DNA of 33,547 nucleotides, taken from contig JAGAJO010000025.1 of assembly GCA_017626015.1 (NCBI GenBank), positions 1-33,547 on the forward strand. Reading direction: 5' to 3'. The notes beneath the pieces are model-generated. The model did no database searches. It was not told where the DNA came from and saw only the letters and a program-made list of their open reading frames with translations. Numbering within the stretch: the first letter of the stretch is position 1; each line of letters starts with the position of its first letter. Below, one piece after another: positions 1-8,950 of this stretch. Source of the stretch: Ruminococcus sp. (GTDB taxonomy: Bacteria > Bacillota > Clostridia > Oscillospirales > Ruminococcaceae). The translations under genes were made by a program, and so were the position numbers.

Positions 1-52
1 CGCTTTCACGGTATTCTTTTACTCGTTCCGCCCATTTTTCTGATTCGCTCAT
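1..52 (-). CDS. N-terminal fragment of an unidentified protein, cut by the window edge
   Basis: An ATG on the minus strand at 50-52 opens a reading frame that runs off the left end. The visible protein starts MSESEKWAERVKEYRES. An AAAGGCGG ribosome-binding stretch lies just upstream and a promoter-like pair lies further up, so this looks like a real gene start. Seventeen residues are too few to assign a family. The Trp-plus-charged opening loosely recalls the small accessory protein of IS66-type elements, but this is only a guess. Confidence 0.5.
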   Translation of the reverse strand, partial: MSESEKWAERVKEYRES

Positions 53-88
53 TTTTCTACCGCCTTTCGTGGTTTTGGGGATGAGTAT

Positions 89-117
89 ATTTTAGCATAT
101 GGGCGGGGTGTTTTCAA
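89..117 (-). promoter_or_regulatory. Sigma-A type promoter for the left-edge gene
   Basis: Read on the minus strand, TTGAAA (112-117) and TAAAAT (89-94) are separated by exactly 17 bases. They lie about 40 bases upstream of the left-edge start codon. Confidence 0.6.
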
Positions 118-164
118 GGTGGGGCGGGTTGGACGGATACTATTTAATATATATTGCGGGTAGT

Positions 165-1463
165 TTATTCCGCCGCCGCTTTAAATGCCTCCTCCAGATC
201 GAAAATGATATCGTCGATATGCTCTGTACCTATGGAAAGCCTTATAGTGTTCGGCTTTATGCCCTGCTCTAAAAGCTCATCCTCCGTAAGCTGAGAGTGC
301 GTTGTGGAAGCCGGGTGTATGGCAAGAGATTTTACGTCCGCAACGTTTGCAAGCAGAGAAAATATCTGAAGATTGTCTATGAATTTTTTTGCAGCCGCTT
401 CGCCGCCCTTGATCTCAAATGTGAAGATCGAGCCGCCGCCCTTCGGGAAATATCTGTCGTAAAGATCTTTGTATCCGCTGTCAGACAGAGACGGGTGATT
501 TACCTTTTCAACCTGCGGATGCTTTGACAGGAAATCCACAGTCTTCAGCGCATTTTCAACATGGCGTTCCACTCTTAACGAAAGGGTCTCCAGTCCCTGA
601 AGGAAGATAAATGCGTGGAACGGAGAAAGTGTTGCGCCCGTATCACGCAGGAGTATTGCCCTTATTTTTGTAACAAACGCTGCTTTTCCTGCCGCTTTTG
701 TAAAGGAAACTCCGTGATAGCTGGGGTCAGGCTCTGTAAGGGAGGGGAATTTTCCGCTTGCTTCCCAGTCGAAGCCGCCGTCAACGATAACTCCGCCGAT
801 AGCTGTTCCGTGTCCGCCGATAAATTTTGTCGCAGAGTGTACGACTATGTCGGCTCCATGCTCCAGGGGTCTCAGCAGGTAGGGCGTCGCAAAGGTATTG
901 TCCACCACCAGGGGTATGCTGTGTGCGTGTGCGACCTCAGCGACCTTTTCAATGTCGATTATGTTGGAGTTGGGGTTTCCAAGGGACTCTATAAATATCG
1001 CCTTTGTATTTTCACGGATAGCGTTTTCAAATGCGTTTTCCTCTTCGGGATCTACGAAGGTCGCAGTGATACCGTAGTTCGGCAGAGTGTGGCTGAGCAG
1101 ATTATAGGTGCCGCCGTAGATCGTTTTTGCCGCAACGATATGGTCGCCTGCGTGGGCAAGATTCTGGATAGTATATGCAATAGCTGCCGCTCCCGAAGCC
1201 ACAGCAAGCGCAGCGGAACCGCCCTCCAGTGCGGCAATGCGCTTTTCAAAAATTTCCTGAGTGGGGTTTGTCAGTCTTCCGTAAATGTTTCCCGCATCGG
1301 TAAGACCGAATCTTGCGGCAGCGTGATCGCTGTTATGGAAAACAAACGATGCCGAAGCGTATATCGGCACGGCTCTTGCATCGGTAGCAGGATCTGCCTC
1401 CTCCTGTCCTATATGCAGCTGAAGTGTTTCAAACTTAAGATCTCTTTCATTTATTTTGCTCAT
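165..1463 (-). CDS. metY: O-acetylhomoserine sulfhydrylase (Cys/Met metabolism PLP enzyme)
   Basis: This is a cytoplasmic PLP enzyme of the Cys/Met metabolism family. It is expected to make homocysteine from O-acetylhomoserine and sulfide. The 432 residues match the usual length of the OAH sulfhydrylase subgroup, which is longer than cystathionine gamma-synthases. Visible motifs are the YGRLTNPT substrate/PLP region (61-68), VVDNTFATP with the ring-nitrogen Asp (about 188), and HSATKF with the Schiff-base Lys (about 213). The C-terminal [12 protein letters not shown] and HPASTTH stretches are also typical. The start is supported by AGAGGT 8 bases upstream. The gene appears monocistronic, with its own consensus promoter and a leader of about 200 nt. 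Substrate choice (O-acetyl- versus O-succinylhomoserine) is inferred from family resemblance. Confidence 0.93.
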   Translation of the reverse strand: MSKINERDLKFETLQLHIGQEEADPATDARAVPIYASASFVFHNSDHAAARFGLTDAGNIYGRLTNPTQEIFEKRIAALEGGSAALAVASGAAAIAYTIQNLAHAGDHIVAAKTIYGGTYNLLSHTLPNYGITATFVDPEEENAFENAIRENTKAIFIESLGNPNSNIIDIEKVAEVAHAHSIPLVVDNTFATPYLLRPLEHGADIVVHSATKFIGGHGTAIGGVIVDGGFDWEASGKFPSLTEPDPSYHGVSFTKAAGKAAFVTKIRAILLRDTGATLSPFHAFIFLQGLETLSLRVERHVENALKTVDFLSKHPQVEKVNHPSLSDSGYKDLYDRYFPKGGGSIFTFEIKGGEAAAKKFIDNLQIFSLLANVADVKSLAIHPASTTHSQLTEDELLEQGIKPNTIRLSIGTEHIDDIIFDLEEAFKAAAE

Positions 1464-1667
1464 TTATAATTACCTCTTTCAATATATTTTGTTTGTCATA
1501 GTTTATGTTATCCTGTGATCCGGTTCTTTAACCGTATTATATGTTGTGTATAATACAGCACATTCGTATCGGAAGAGGTATCTGAATGCTGTGAGAAATA
1601 ACTTTCATGGGAATTGCCCCTTTCTTAATCATATCATTCCCAGCTAAATAGTAGGAATAACTTGCAT
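1464..1667 (-). promoter_or_regulatory. Long structured 5' leader of metY
   Basis: About 200 nt separate the predicted transcription start (near 1667) from the metY start codon. The leader holds several inverted repeats: an 8-bp perfect stem with a 7-nt loop at 1534-1556, a CGGTT/AACCG stem at 1521-1534, and a GGGAAT/ATTCCC pairing further upstream. I do not see the conserved core of a SAM (S-box) riboswitch or a T-box sequence. Function is unknown. The rest of the gap up to 1819 holds only the promoter and operator listed separately and a small TGCAC/GTGCA dyad after the transporter stop. Confidence 0.4.
1636..1658 (-). promoter_or_regulatory. Candidate operator (imperfect dyad) just downstream of the metY promoter
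   Basis: A 23-bp imperfect palindrome has outer half sites ATTCC and GGAAT, placed about +9 to +31 relative to the predicted start. That position suits a repressor. CymR-type Rrf2 regulators control cysteine/methionine genes in Firmicutes and use ATTCC/GGAAT-containing sites. The assignment to that family is inference. Confidence 0.4.
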
Positions 1668-1673
1668 GAGTCT

Positions 1674-1702
1674 ATATTAGCACAAATTACCGCCTGTGTC
1701 AA
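1674..1702 (-). promoter_or_regulatory. Consensus promoter of metY
   Basis: On the minus strand a perfect TTGACA (1697-1702) is followed after 17 bases by TAATAT (1674-1679). Confidence 0.8.
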
Positions 1703-1819
1703 TACTAAATAAAGGGATGATAATGATTTTCTACATATCCATCAGAATTCCTATCATATTTATATGAATTGTCGGCATTTTGCACATAGTAAGTGCAGTT
1801 CTTCGGAGATTTTTTCAGA

Positions 1820-2665
1820 TCAAAGCATTCCCGTAAGCTGAAAACCGATTATCCCGCCGATGCATATGACGCTGCCGACAAGACTGAGCTTTGTGTATTT
1901 TTCACGCTTTATCAGACCTATAACGAACAGCGAAATAAGTATCATAGGCTGAATGAACGAGTAATTTGCAAGGCTTACGGCAATGACAGCGTTCTCCAGC
2001 AGGAGACCCGCAACGTTGGGGATTTTGGTAAAGATGACTACCCATGCGCCTTTGGGATTTTTGCGGAAGATCTCCTTCGGGGCAGCCTTCGGGAGAAGGA
2101 TCAGCGACATTACTGTCAGCGCCCCGAAAAGCTGCATGGAGGAAGAAATGTATCCCGAAAATGATTTTATGATAAATCCGTAGCCGAATTTCGCCAGAAG
2201 ATAAACTGCCAGCGGGACAACTATGCTGCGGTAGTTTATGTTCTCTTTTCTTCCCGAATCGGCAATGAATACAAGTCCCGCAGCGGTGACAATAATAAAT
2301 ACAAATCTAAGCAGGCTTGCTTTTTCTCCGCAGTATATATCGGTGATATAGGACATAAACAGCGTTATGCCAAGCCACGCCTTAAGTTCAAAAGCGGAAA
2401 GCTCTTTAAGCACCAGCGCTCCCATTTGAAATTCCAGCATTTTTGAGGCTGCGATCAGCGCTACCGCTGCCGGAGACTGCCAGCAGAGGGTTACGGTGCA
2501 GTCCAGAAAAGGCAGACAGGGAAGCATAAACAGGGCTGTTGATGCCGCCATCAGAAATGTAAACTCGTTGCCGTTAAAGCCGGCAGAGCTTACGGCATAT
2601 TTATCGCTGAGAGAGCAGATCGTGTAGCACGCCACCACGGTAAGCATCATTATAATGACTGTCAA
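1820..2665 (-). CDS. EamA/DMT-family membrane transporter
   Basis: A 281-residue hydrophobic protein with about ten predicted membrane helices arranged as two similar halves. This is the layout of the drug/metabolite transporter (EamA) superfamily. The second half carries the usual final helix, followed by a short positive stretch (GLIKREKYTK) and a last helix. The substrate cannot be read from sequence. The frame opens with a TTG codon (2663-2665) that sits 9 bases after AAAGGA. The first in-frame ATG lies 15 bases further in and is too far from that site, so TTG is the preferred start. A promoter-like pair lies upstream. The gene is alone and diverges from the RHH-clpB unit, sharing their intergenic region. 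Confidence 0.75.
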   Translation of the reverse strand: MTVIIMMLTVVACYTICSLSDKYAVSSAGFNGNEFTFLMAASTALFMLPCLPFLDCTVTLCWQSPAAVALIAASKMLEFQMGALVLKELSAFELKAWLGITLFMSYITDIYCGEKASLLRFVFIIVTAAGLVFIADSGRKENINYRSIVVPLAVYLLAKFGYGFIIKSFSGYISSSMQLFGALTVMSLILLPKAAPKEIFRKNPKGAWVVIFTKIPNVAGLLLENAVIAVSLANYSFIQPMILISLFVIGLIKREKYTKLSLVGSVICIGGIIGFQLTGML

Positions 2666-2706
2666 AGAGATACGTCCTTTCTAAATTCGGAAATAAAGAT
2701 AATTTT

Positions 2707-2735
2707 ATTTTACTCTGCTTTGTGTGATTATTCAA
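2707..2735 (-). promoter_or_regulatory. Promoter of the EamA transporter gene
   Basis: Minus-strand TTGAAT (2730-2735) and TAAAAT (2707-2712) are separated by 17 bases. They lie about 40 bases upstream of the TTG start codon. Confidence 0.6.
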
Positions 2736-2748
2736 TGGATATTTTGTT

Positions 2749-2762
2749 AATTTGTACAAATT
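2749..2762. promoter_or_regulatory. Perfect 14-bp palindrome in the divergent promoter region
   Basis: AATTTGTACAAATT is a perfect palindrome 14 bases upstream of the transporter -35 and about 66 bases upstream of the RHH-clpB -35. It could be an operator for either unit. No known regulator is assigned. Confidence 0.35.
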
Positions 2763-2828
2763 CGGCTGTATATGTTCGTAATGTAGATGTCAGATTAAAT
2801 AATTCGTAATCAAAATTATATAATCCTA

Positions 2829-2857
2829 TTGACAAATTATATATACGGTGATATAAT
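2829..2857 (+). promoter_or_regulatory. Consensus promoter of the RHH-clpB operon
   Basis: TTGACA (2829-2834), a 17-base spacer and TATAAT (2852-2857) match the sigma-A consensus perfectly. A GAGGTG ribosome site and ATG follow about 25-30 bases downstream. I see no CIRCE inverted repeat and no tandem GGTCAAA (CtsR) heptads nearby. Confidence 0.85.
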
Positions 2858-2889
2858 AATATCAGAAAAAATAAAACGAGGTGTGACCC

Positions 2890-3546
2890 ATGAATAAGAG
2901 CGTTTACAGTATCGTTCTGGCGGACGAAGTCGTGGAGGCTATCGACCGCATGGCTTACTCTATGAATACAAGCCGATCAAATCTGATAAACCAGATACTT
3001 GCCCAGCGGGTAAGCCTGCATACTCCCGAAATGAGAATGAGGGAGATCTTTTCGGCTATGGAGCAGCTTATGGATCCGAGATTTCAGTTTCTCGATCAGC
3101 CGTCGGAAGCAATGGTTTCCATAAAAAGTCCTATCAGATATAAGTACAAGCCTACTATCCGTTACAGCGTGGAGCTGAGCCGTAATTTCAGCGGCAAGGT
3201 CGGAACGCTGAAGGTGCAGTTCAGGACGCAGAGCGCACAGCTTATTAATGCGATAGACGGATTTTTCGCATTGTGGAGACGTATAGAGGACAGGCATCTT
3301 GCGGGGATATTCAAGAACGGAGTCCCGGCCGGATCCTGCGGCGGTAGGTATGTGAGGGATTTCTATTCGCCTAATGCCGGGGAAATATCGGACGAGGAGA
3401 CCGGTTCGGCAATGGGAGAATACATTCAGCTTATGGACGAGTGCATACAGCTCTATTTTGACGGGCTGTCGGCAGGAGAGGACAGCTCACAGAGGATAGA
3501 GGAGATATACAGGAGCTATCTTCAGAGGGGGGTAACGGTGCTTTAG
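2890..3546 (+). CDS. Ribbon-helix-helix (CopG-like) protein encoded directly upstream of clpB
   Basis: The N-terminus (about 4-38) has the pattern of a ribbon-helix-helix fold. A short strand (VYSIVL) is followed by a helix (DEVVEAIDRMA), a turn with NTSRSN, and a second helix (LINQILAQR). This fold usually binds DNA as a dimer through the strand. The remaining 180 residues are not recognised. They look globular and mixed, with charged strands (IRYSVELSRNF, GTLKVQFRTQ) and an acidic C-terminal half. No signal peptide or membrane helix is seen. The gene starts from a consensus promoter and lies 55 bases ahead of clpB on the same strand with no clear terminator between, so they are probably co-transcribed. 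A role in controlling clpB or itself is inferred from fold and position only. Confidence 0.75.
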   Translation: MNKSVYSIVLADEVVEAIDRMAYSMNTSRSNLINQILAQRVSLHTPEMRMREIFSAMEQLMDPRFQFLDQPSEAMVSIKSPIRYKYKPTIRYSVELSRNFSGKVGTLKVQFRTQSAQLINAIDGFFALWRRIEDRHLAGIFKNGVPAGSCGGRYVRDFYSPNAGEISDEETGSAMGEYIQLMDECIQLYFDGLSAGEDSSQRIEEIYRSYLQRGVTVL

Positions 3547-3601
3547 CCTGCTGCGGACGGTCCGTATCGGAAATATATTATCAAGACAGGGAGGTCATCT
3601 T

Positions 3602-6199
3602 ATGAACTTTCAGAAATTTACACAGAAATCGCTTGAAGCCGTGCAGGACGCTCAGTCTATAGCGGCAAGATATTCAAACCAGACGGTCGATCAGGAGCAT
3701 TTGCTGCTGGCTTTGTGTCAGGACGTAAACGGGCTTATTCCCCAGCTGCTCACCGGAATGAACGTTGCGGCTGACAGCTTCAAGGCTGCGGTCGGCAATG
3801 CTGTCAACAGTCTGCCTAAGGTTTCCGTTGGCGGAAGGGCGCAGGGACAGGTATATGTTTCCTCAGAGCTTGACAAGGCGTTGGCACAGGCTGAAAGCGA
3901 AGCGGATAAAATGCAGGACGAGTATGTTTCTGTCGAGCATATTTTTATGGGCATAATGGAATGCCCCAACAAGGCGGTGGGTGAGCTTTTCAGAACGTTT
4001 GGCATAAAGAAAAAGACCTTCTCCGAAGCGCTTAAAAGCGTCAGGGGAGGCGTAAAGGTCACCAGCCAGAACCCCGAGGACACCTACGACGTTCTTAAAA
4101 AATACGGTCAGGATCTGGTGGAGCTGGCTCGTCAGAACAAGCTTGATCCCGTTATCGGCAGAGACAGCGAGATCAGAAACGTTATAAGGATACTTTCAAG
4201 AAAAACAAAGAACAATCCCGTGCTTATAGGCGAACCGGGTGTAGGAAAAACAGCCGTTGCGGAGGGTCTTGCCCAGCGTATCGTCAGCGGGGACGTTCCC
4301 GACAGCTTAAAGGACAGACAGGTATTTTCGCTGGATATGGGTGCGCTTATTGCAGGTGCAAAGTACCGTGGCGAATTTGAGGAAAGATTCAAAGCAGTGG
4401 TCGAGGAGATCAAACGCTCTGAGGGAAGGATAATTCTGTTTATCGATGAGCTGCACAACATTGTCGGCGCAGGAAAATCCGACGGAGCTATGGACGCAGG
4501 AAATCTTCTTAAGCCTATGCTTGCCAGGGGAGAGCTTCACTGTATAGGAGCGACTACCCTCAACGAATACAGGCAGTATATCGAAAAGGACGCAGCACTT
4601 GAAAGACGTTTTCAGCCCGTTATGGTAGACGAGCCTACCGTTGAGGATACCATTTCTATCCTCAGAGGTCTTAAGGAACGGTACGAGGTTTTCCACGGCG
4701 TGAAGATACAGGATCAGGCGCTTATCACCGCAGCCGTGCTTTCAGACAGATACATTACCGACAGATTTCTCCCAGACAAGGCTATCGACCTTGTGGACGA
4801 GGCGTGCGCACTTATCCGTACCGAAATGGATTCAATGCCTACCGAGCTTGACGAGATCCGCCGTAAGATACTTCAGCACGAGATAGAGGAGACGGTTCTT
4901 AAAAAGGAAAACGACAAGCTTGCTGCAGAGCAGCTGGCGGAGGTGCGTAAGGAGCTTTCACAGATGCGGGAGCAGTTCAGCGCAATGAAAGCAAAGTGGG
5001 AAAATGAGAAGTCCGCTATTTCAAAGGTACAGAAGCTGAGAGAGGATATAGAGGACTGTCAGAAGCAGATCAAGAAAGCGGAAAGAGAGTACGATCTCAA
5101 TAAGCTTGCAGAGCTTAAATACGGCAGACTTGCGGGTCTGCAAAAGCAGCTTGAGGAAGAGGAGCAGACTGCGGAGGCTGCGTCTCACAAAAATACCCTC
5201 CTCAGAGACAGGGTCACGGACGAGGAGATAGCAAGGATCGTAGGCAGATGGACGGGTATCCCCGTTTCAAAGCTTATGGAGGGGGAAAGAGAAAAGCTGC
5301 TCAGGCTGGAGGATATACTTCACCAGCGTGTTATCGGACAGAACGAAGCAGTGGAAAAGGTTTCCGAGGCTATTCTCCGTTCAAGAGCGGGTATTGCAAA
5401 TCCCGATCAGCCTATAGGATCATTCCTGTTTCTGGGACCTACCGGCGTAGGAAAGACCGAGCTTGCAAAAACGCTGGCTCAGGCGCTGTTTGACGACGAA
5501 AGCAACATGGTAAGGATAGATATGTCGGAATACATGGAGAAGTTCAGCGTATCCAGACTTATAGGAGCTCCTCCCGGATATGTAGGCTATGAGGAGGGCG
5601 GACAGCTTACAGAGGCTGTAAGAAGAAAACCGTATTCAGTCGTTCTTCTTGACGAGATAGAAAAGGCTCACCCCGATGTTTTCAACATTCTGCTACAGGT
5701 GCTGGACGACGGACGTATCACCGATTCACAGGGCAGAACGGTGGATTTCAAGAATACTGTCATCATACTCACGTCCAATTTAGGCTCGCCTTATATTCTG
5801 GAGGGAATAGACGGCAACGGAGAGATTTCCGAAACGGCGAAAAAACAGGTGGACGGACTTTTAAGGCAGCAGTTCAGACCAGAATTCCTCAACAGGCTGG
5901 ACGAGATCATTTACTACAAGCCGCTTATGAAGAGCGAGATATACAGCATTGTAGATCTTATGCTCGCAAGCCTGCAAAAGCGTCTCGGGGATAAGCGTCT
6001 TAAGATCGAGGTCTCTCCTGCGGCAAAGGAGGCTGTGGTAGAGCAGGGCTACGACGTTAGCTTCGGTGCAAGACCGCTCAGAAGATTTATCCAGAGCAGG
6101 ATCGAAACGCTCATAGCAAAGAAGATCATAGCCGACGATCCGGAGCCTGATTCGGTCCTTACGGTAGGGTATGAAAACGGAAGATTTACTGTCAGCTGA
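3602..6199 (+). CDS. clpB: ATP-dependent disaggregase ClpB (Hsp100)
   Basis: A cytoplasmic AAA+ disaggregase that threads aggregated proteins through a hexameric pore, together with DnaK/DnaJ. The 865 residues fit ClpB. Order of parts: Clp N-domain (1-145), first ATPase with Walker A GEPGVGKT (about 210-217) and the Walker B end FIDELHN, a long charged coiled-coil middle domain (about 400-540), second ATPase with GPTGVGKT (about 612-619), pore loop GYVGYEEGG, Walker [13 protein letters not shown], and the D2 small domain with GARPLRR. The intact middle domain separates it from ClpC/ClpA, and no ClpP-docking tripeptide is obvious. AGGGAGGT precedes the ATG. It converges on glgP across a repeat-rich gap. 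Confidence 0.96.
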   Translation: MNFQKFTQKSLEAVQDAQSIAARYSNQTVDQEHLLLALCQDVNGLIPQLLTGMNVAADSFKAAVGNAVNSLPKVSVGGRAQGQVYVSSELDKALAQAESEADKMQDEYVSVEHIFMGIMECPNKAVGELFRTFGIKKKTFSEALKSVRGGVKVTSQNPEDTYDVLKKYGQDLVELARQNKLDPVIGRDSEIRNVIRILSRKTKNNPVLIGEPGVGKTAVAEGLAQRIVSGDVPDSLKDRQVFSLDMGALIAGAKYRGEFEERFKAVVEEIKRSEGRIILFIDELHNIVGAGKSDGAMDAGNLLKPMLARGELHCIGATTLNEYRQYIEKDAALERRFQPVMVDEPTVEDTISILRGLKERYEVFHGVKIQDQALITAAVLSDRYITDRFLPDKAIDLVDEACALIRTEMDSMPTELDEIRRKILQHEIEETVLKKENDKLAAEQLAEVRKELSQMREQFSAMKAKWENEKSAISKVQKLREDIEDCQKQIKKAEREYDLNKLAELKYGRLAGLQKQLEEEEQTAEAASHKNTLLRDRVTDEEIARIVGRWTGIPVSKLMEGEREKLLRLEDILHQRVIGQNEAVEKVSEAILRSRAGIANPDQPIGSFLFLGPTGVGKTELAKTLAQALFDDESNMVRIDMSEYMEKFSVSRLIGAPPGYVGYEEGGQLTEAVRRKPYSVVLLDEIEKAHPDVFNILLQVLDDGRITDSQGRTVDFKNTVIILTSNLGSPYILEGIDGNGEISETAKKQVDGLLRQQFRPEFLNRLDEIIYYKPLMKSEIYSIVDLMLASLQKRLGDKRLKIEVSPAAKEAVVEQGYDVSFGARPLRRFIQSRIETLIAKKIIADDPEPDSVLTVGYENGRFTVS

Positions 6200-6239
6200 C
6201 AGTGAAAAGCCGATAGTATGACCATTATTTGACAAGAAA

Positions 6240-6265
6240 AACGGACAGATACGCTCTGTCCGTTT
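6240..6265 (+). terminator. Hairpin copy 1, terminator of clpB (perfect direct repeat of 6497-6522)
   Basis: A 9-bp perfect stem ACGGACAGA/TCTGTCCGT with loop TACGC lies 41 bases after the clpB stop. It has an A run before it and only TTT after it, then AGG. The same 26 bases recur at 6497-6522. Confidence 0.7.
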
Positions 6266-6269
6266 AGGT

Positions 6270-6491
6270 TGTTGAAAAAGTCTACATAAGGGGCAGCCCT
6301 CTATCGCAGGGCATGCCCCTCTTTTCAAACAGTCCACCGGACTGTTTGAAAATTCACCCTATGCGGAGCTCCTGCGTAAGGGAGTTTCGCTCCTGCGGGA
6401 GCGACGAGGGGCGCTGCCCCCTCGACCCCTGCAAGCGCTCTAGCGCCGCGCTTGAGCCTGCGCTTTAATTTCCCAATGGACTTTTTCTACA
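6270..6491. repeat. Non-coding multi-hairpin repeat element (MITE/REP-like), about 222 bp
   Basis: The element is bounded by imperfect terminal inverted repeats: TGTTGAAAAAGTCTA at 6270-6284, and TGTAGAAAAAGTCCA when 6477-6491 is read on the minus strand. The inside is packed with hairpins. One is a perfect 14-bp stem with a 3-nt loop (TTTTCAAACAGTCC and its complement, about 6332-6363). Others are a GGGGCA...TGCCCC stem, a TCGCTCC/GGAGCGA stem and a GAGGGGC/GCCCCCTC stem. There is no open reading frame of note. It lies between the two identical terminator hairpins, which suggests an insertion that duplicated, or carried, the hairpin. The 6200-6564 gap holds nothing else. Confidence 0.7.
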
Positions 6492-6496
6492 GATTG

Positions 6497-6522
6497 AACG
6501 GACAGATACGCTCTGTCCGTTT
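6497..6522 (-). terminator. Hairpin copy 2, terminator of glgP (perfect direct repeat of 6240-6265)
   Basis: This is the same 26 bases as 6240-6265, here followed on the plus strand by TTTTGTTT. It lies 42 bases beyond the glgP stop, almost mirror-symmetric to copy 1 and clpB. On the minus strand it lacks a strong T run, so as a glgP terminator it may be weak. Confidence 0.6.
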
Positions 6523-6564
6523 TGTTTATGCATTTGTATATTACAGACTGCCCGTAACAGGACT

Positions 6565-8928
6565 TTATAGCTTCCAGATGTTATCGGCATAGTCCCGTAC
6601 CGTTCTGTCGGACGAGAATTTGCCTGCTCTGCATATGTTCAGCCAGCACTTTTTAGCGAAGGCAAGGCTGTCCTTATAGTCGGCGTTGAGCCTGAGCTTG
6701 GCTTTTACATAGCTGTCCAGATCTCCCAGAACATAATAGTGATCGGGGACGTGCCAGCTTGCGCCGTCGGTGAGCGCCTTGTAAAGCTCCCTGAAGCTGC
6801 CCTCCTCATCTGAGGGAACGCCGCCGTCGTCGAGAGTGCCGTCGATAAGCTTGTTAAGGGCACGGCGGATTCTTTCGTCCTTGAAGAGTATCTCTCTCGG
6901 GTCGTATTCCGGCATGATCTCCGCAAGCTCCTCGACCCTTGCCCCGAAGATGTAGTTGTTTTCCTCGCCTGCTTCTTCTGCGATCTCAACGTTCGCCCCG
7001 TCGTAGGTACCCAGCGTTACGGCTCCGTTGAGCATAAGCTTCATATTGCCTGTGCCGCTGGCTTCCGTTCCCGCAGTGGATATCTGTTCGGAAACGTCTG
7101 CTGCGCACACCAGCTTTTCGGCATATGAAACGTTGTAATTCTGCACGAATACGACTTTAAGCAGATCCTTTGTATCGGGGTCGGAATTAACAAGCCTGCC
7201 GATCTCGCCGATAAGCTTGATGATCGCCTTTGCACGTCTGTATCCTGGTGCGGATTTCGCTCCGAATATAAACGCAGTAGGAGTGAAATTCTTAATAGAA
7301 CCGTCCTTGATGCCGAAGTAGATATAAAGTATGGACAGCGCATTCAGCAGCTGTCTCTTATATTCATGGAGACGTTTTATCTGGATATCGAATATCCAGC
7401 GGGGATCGATCTCCTCGCCGTCGTGCGTTTTTACAAAATCCGCAAGCTGGCACTTTTTAGCCTCCTTTACAGCCATAAACTCCCTGAGAACGCTTTCGTC
7501 GTCAGCGTATTTTTCCAGCTTTTTAAGCTCGTTCAGATCCTTTACCCAGTCGGCGTTTCCCAGCAGCCTTGTGATAAGCGCAGAAAGCTCGGGGTTGCAC
7601 AGAGCCAGCCAGCGTCTTTGAGTGATGCCGTTGGTCTTGTTCTGGAAACGTTTTGGATATATCTCATACCATTCCTTTAAGGCGTCGTTTTTGAGTATTT
7701 CCGTATGGATAGCCGCAACACCGTTGACGTAGGAGGAAGCGTAAATAGCCATGAAAGCCATTTTTACCTGTCCGCCGGCGACGGGAGACATTTTCTTTAT
7801 CTGAGCCTTGTCCATGCCGAGGGCGTACATATCGCCGATAAATCTCTCGTTTATCTGCAAGATAACGGCGTAGACCTCGGGGAGTATCTTCTCCACCAGA
7901 CGGCAGTCCCATTTTTCCAGAGCCTCCGCCATTACGGTGTGATTGGTGTAGTTGAAAACTTTGCGGGCGATCTCAAATGCGCCGTCAAAGCTGTAGCCCT
8001 CCGCAGTAAGCTGTCTGATAAGCTCCGGGATAGCGATAACAGGGTGGGTGTCGTTAAGCTGTATCGTAACGTAGTCCGCAAAATTATCAAGCGTACCGAA
8101 CCGTTTCCTGTGCTTTCTCAGTGCGTCGGTGACGCTTGCAGCGGAGAAGAAGTATTCCTGCTTGAGTCTGAGGATCTTTCCGGCTTCAAAATTATCGTTA
8201 GGGTAAAGCACCTTTGAGATGTTTTCCGCCGCAGTTTTCTCAGCCGCCGCTTTTTCAAAATCTCCGTTGTTGAAGTCGGCAAAATTGAATTCCTCCACAG
8301 CCTCTGCCTGCCAGAGACGGAGGTTTCCCACGTTCTTAGTGCCGAAGCCGATTATCGGCATATCATACGGTACGGCTTTTACCGTCTGGTCGGCGTATTT
8401 TATTATAACGGAATCTTCCTCCCTGCGTTTTGACCAGGGGTCTCCGTACCTCTGCCAGTCGTCGGCGTATTCGGTCTGAAAGCCGTTTTCTATTTTCTGT
8501 TTGAAAAGACCGTATTTGTACCTTATTCCGTAGCCGTCCAGCGGAATGTCATGCGCCGCAGCAGAGTCCAGAAAGCAAGCCGCAAGTCTGCCGAGGCCGC
8601 CGTTTCCCAGGGCTGCGTCTTCGATATCCTCAAGGTCGGAAAGACTTCTGCCGTGAGAGCTCAGTATTTCCTCCACCTCATCGGTGATCCCCATACAAAG
8701 CAGGTTGTTGTAAATTGCTCTGCCCATAAGAAATTCCATAGAAAGATACATAGCACGTCTGTTTGCAAGATGATTTTCCACGCTTGTCTCCCAGTCGCCG
8801 CTGATATATTCCATTACCACTGAGGATATGCACTCGTGCAGCTGCCACGATGCGGCTTCTTCAACAGTTGTGGAATATTTCCGTTTCAGATCCTTGACAA
8901 GCTCTGTATGGAATTCGGTTTTATTCAT
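6565..8928 (-). CDS. glgP: Glycogen/alpha-glucan phosphorylase
   Basis: A cytoplasmic PLP enzyme that releases glucose-1-phosphate from alpha-1,4-glucans. Family motifs are clear: EDIEDAALGNGGLGRLAACF in the N-terminal half, LNDTHPVIAIPEL, RWIFDIQIKRLHEYKRQLLN, and the PLP site EASGTGNMK, whose Lys is about residue 630. The length of about 787 residues is normal for the short bacterial type. The open frame begins at an ATG at 8935-8937, but AAAGGA is only 1 base from that codon and 10 bases from the ATG at 8926-8928, so the later start is preferred. It lies 22 bases after the unknown exported-protein gene and shares direction with malQ, which supplies the matching dextrin-remodelling activity. 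Confidence 0.95.
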   Translation of the reverse strand: MNKTEFHTELVKDLKRKYSTTVEEAASWQLHECISSVVMEYISGDWETSVENHLANRRAMYLSMEFLMGRAIYNNLLCMGITDEVEEILSSHGRSLSDLEDIEDAALGNGGLGRLAACFLDSAAAHDIPLDGYGIRYKYGLFKQKIENGFQTEYADDWQRYGDPWSKRREEDSVIIKYADQTVKAVPYDMPIIGFGTKNVGNLRLWQAEAVEEFNFADFNNGDFEKAAAEKTAAENISKVLYPNDNFEAGKILRLKQEYFFSAASVTDALRKHRKRFGTLDNFADYVTIQLNDTHPVIAIPELIRQLTAEGYSFDGAFEIARKVFNYTNHTVMAEALEKWDCRLVEKILPEVYAVILQINERFIGDMYALGMDKAQIKKMSPVAGGQVKMAFMAIYASSYVNGVAAIHTEILKNDALKEWYEIYPKRFQNKTNGITQRRWLALCNPELSALITRLLGNADWVKDLNELKKLEKYADDESVLREFMAVKEAKKCQLADFVKTHDGEEIDPRWIFDIQIKRLHEYKRQLLNALSILYIYFGIKDGSIKNFTPTAFIFGAKSAPGYRRAKAIIKLIGEIGRLVNSDPDTKDLLKVVFVQNYNVSYAEKLVCAADVSEQISTAGTEASGTGNMKLMLNGAVTLGTYDGANVEIAEEAGEENNYIFGARVEELAEIMPEYDPREILFKDERIRRALNKLIDGTLDDGGVPSDEEGSFRELYKALTDGASWHVPDHYYVLGDLDSYVKAKLRLNADYKDSLAFAKKCWLNICRAGKFSSDRTVRDYADNIWKL

Positions 8929-8950
8929 ATTTTTCATATCCTTTCCAAAT

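Noticed and set aside
615-1469. 284-residue open frame on the plus strand antisense to metY
   Set aside because: It has no ribosome site, its composition is Cys-rich and unlike real proteins, and it lies wholly inside the well-supported metY gene.
1464-1700. SAM riboswitch upstream of metY
   Set aside because: The conserved S-box core is not visible. The stems present do not match its arrangement as far as can be judged by eye.
2666-2889. CIRCE or CtsR sites ahead of the RHH-clpB operon
   Set aside because: Neither the 9-9-9 CIRCE repeat nor tandem GGTCAAA heptads could be found.
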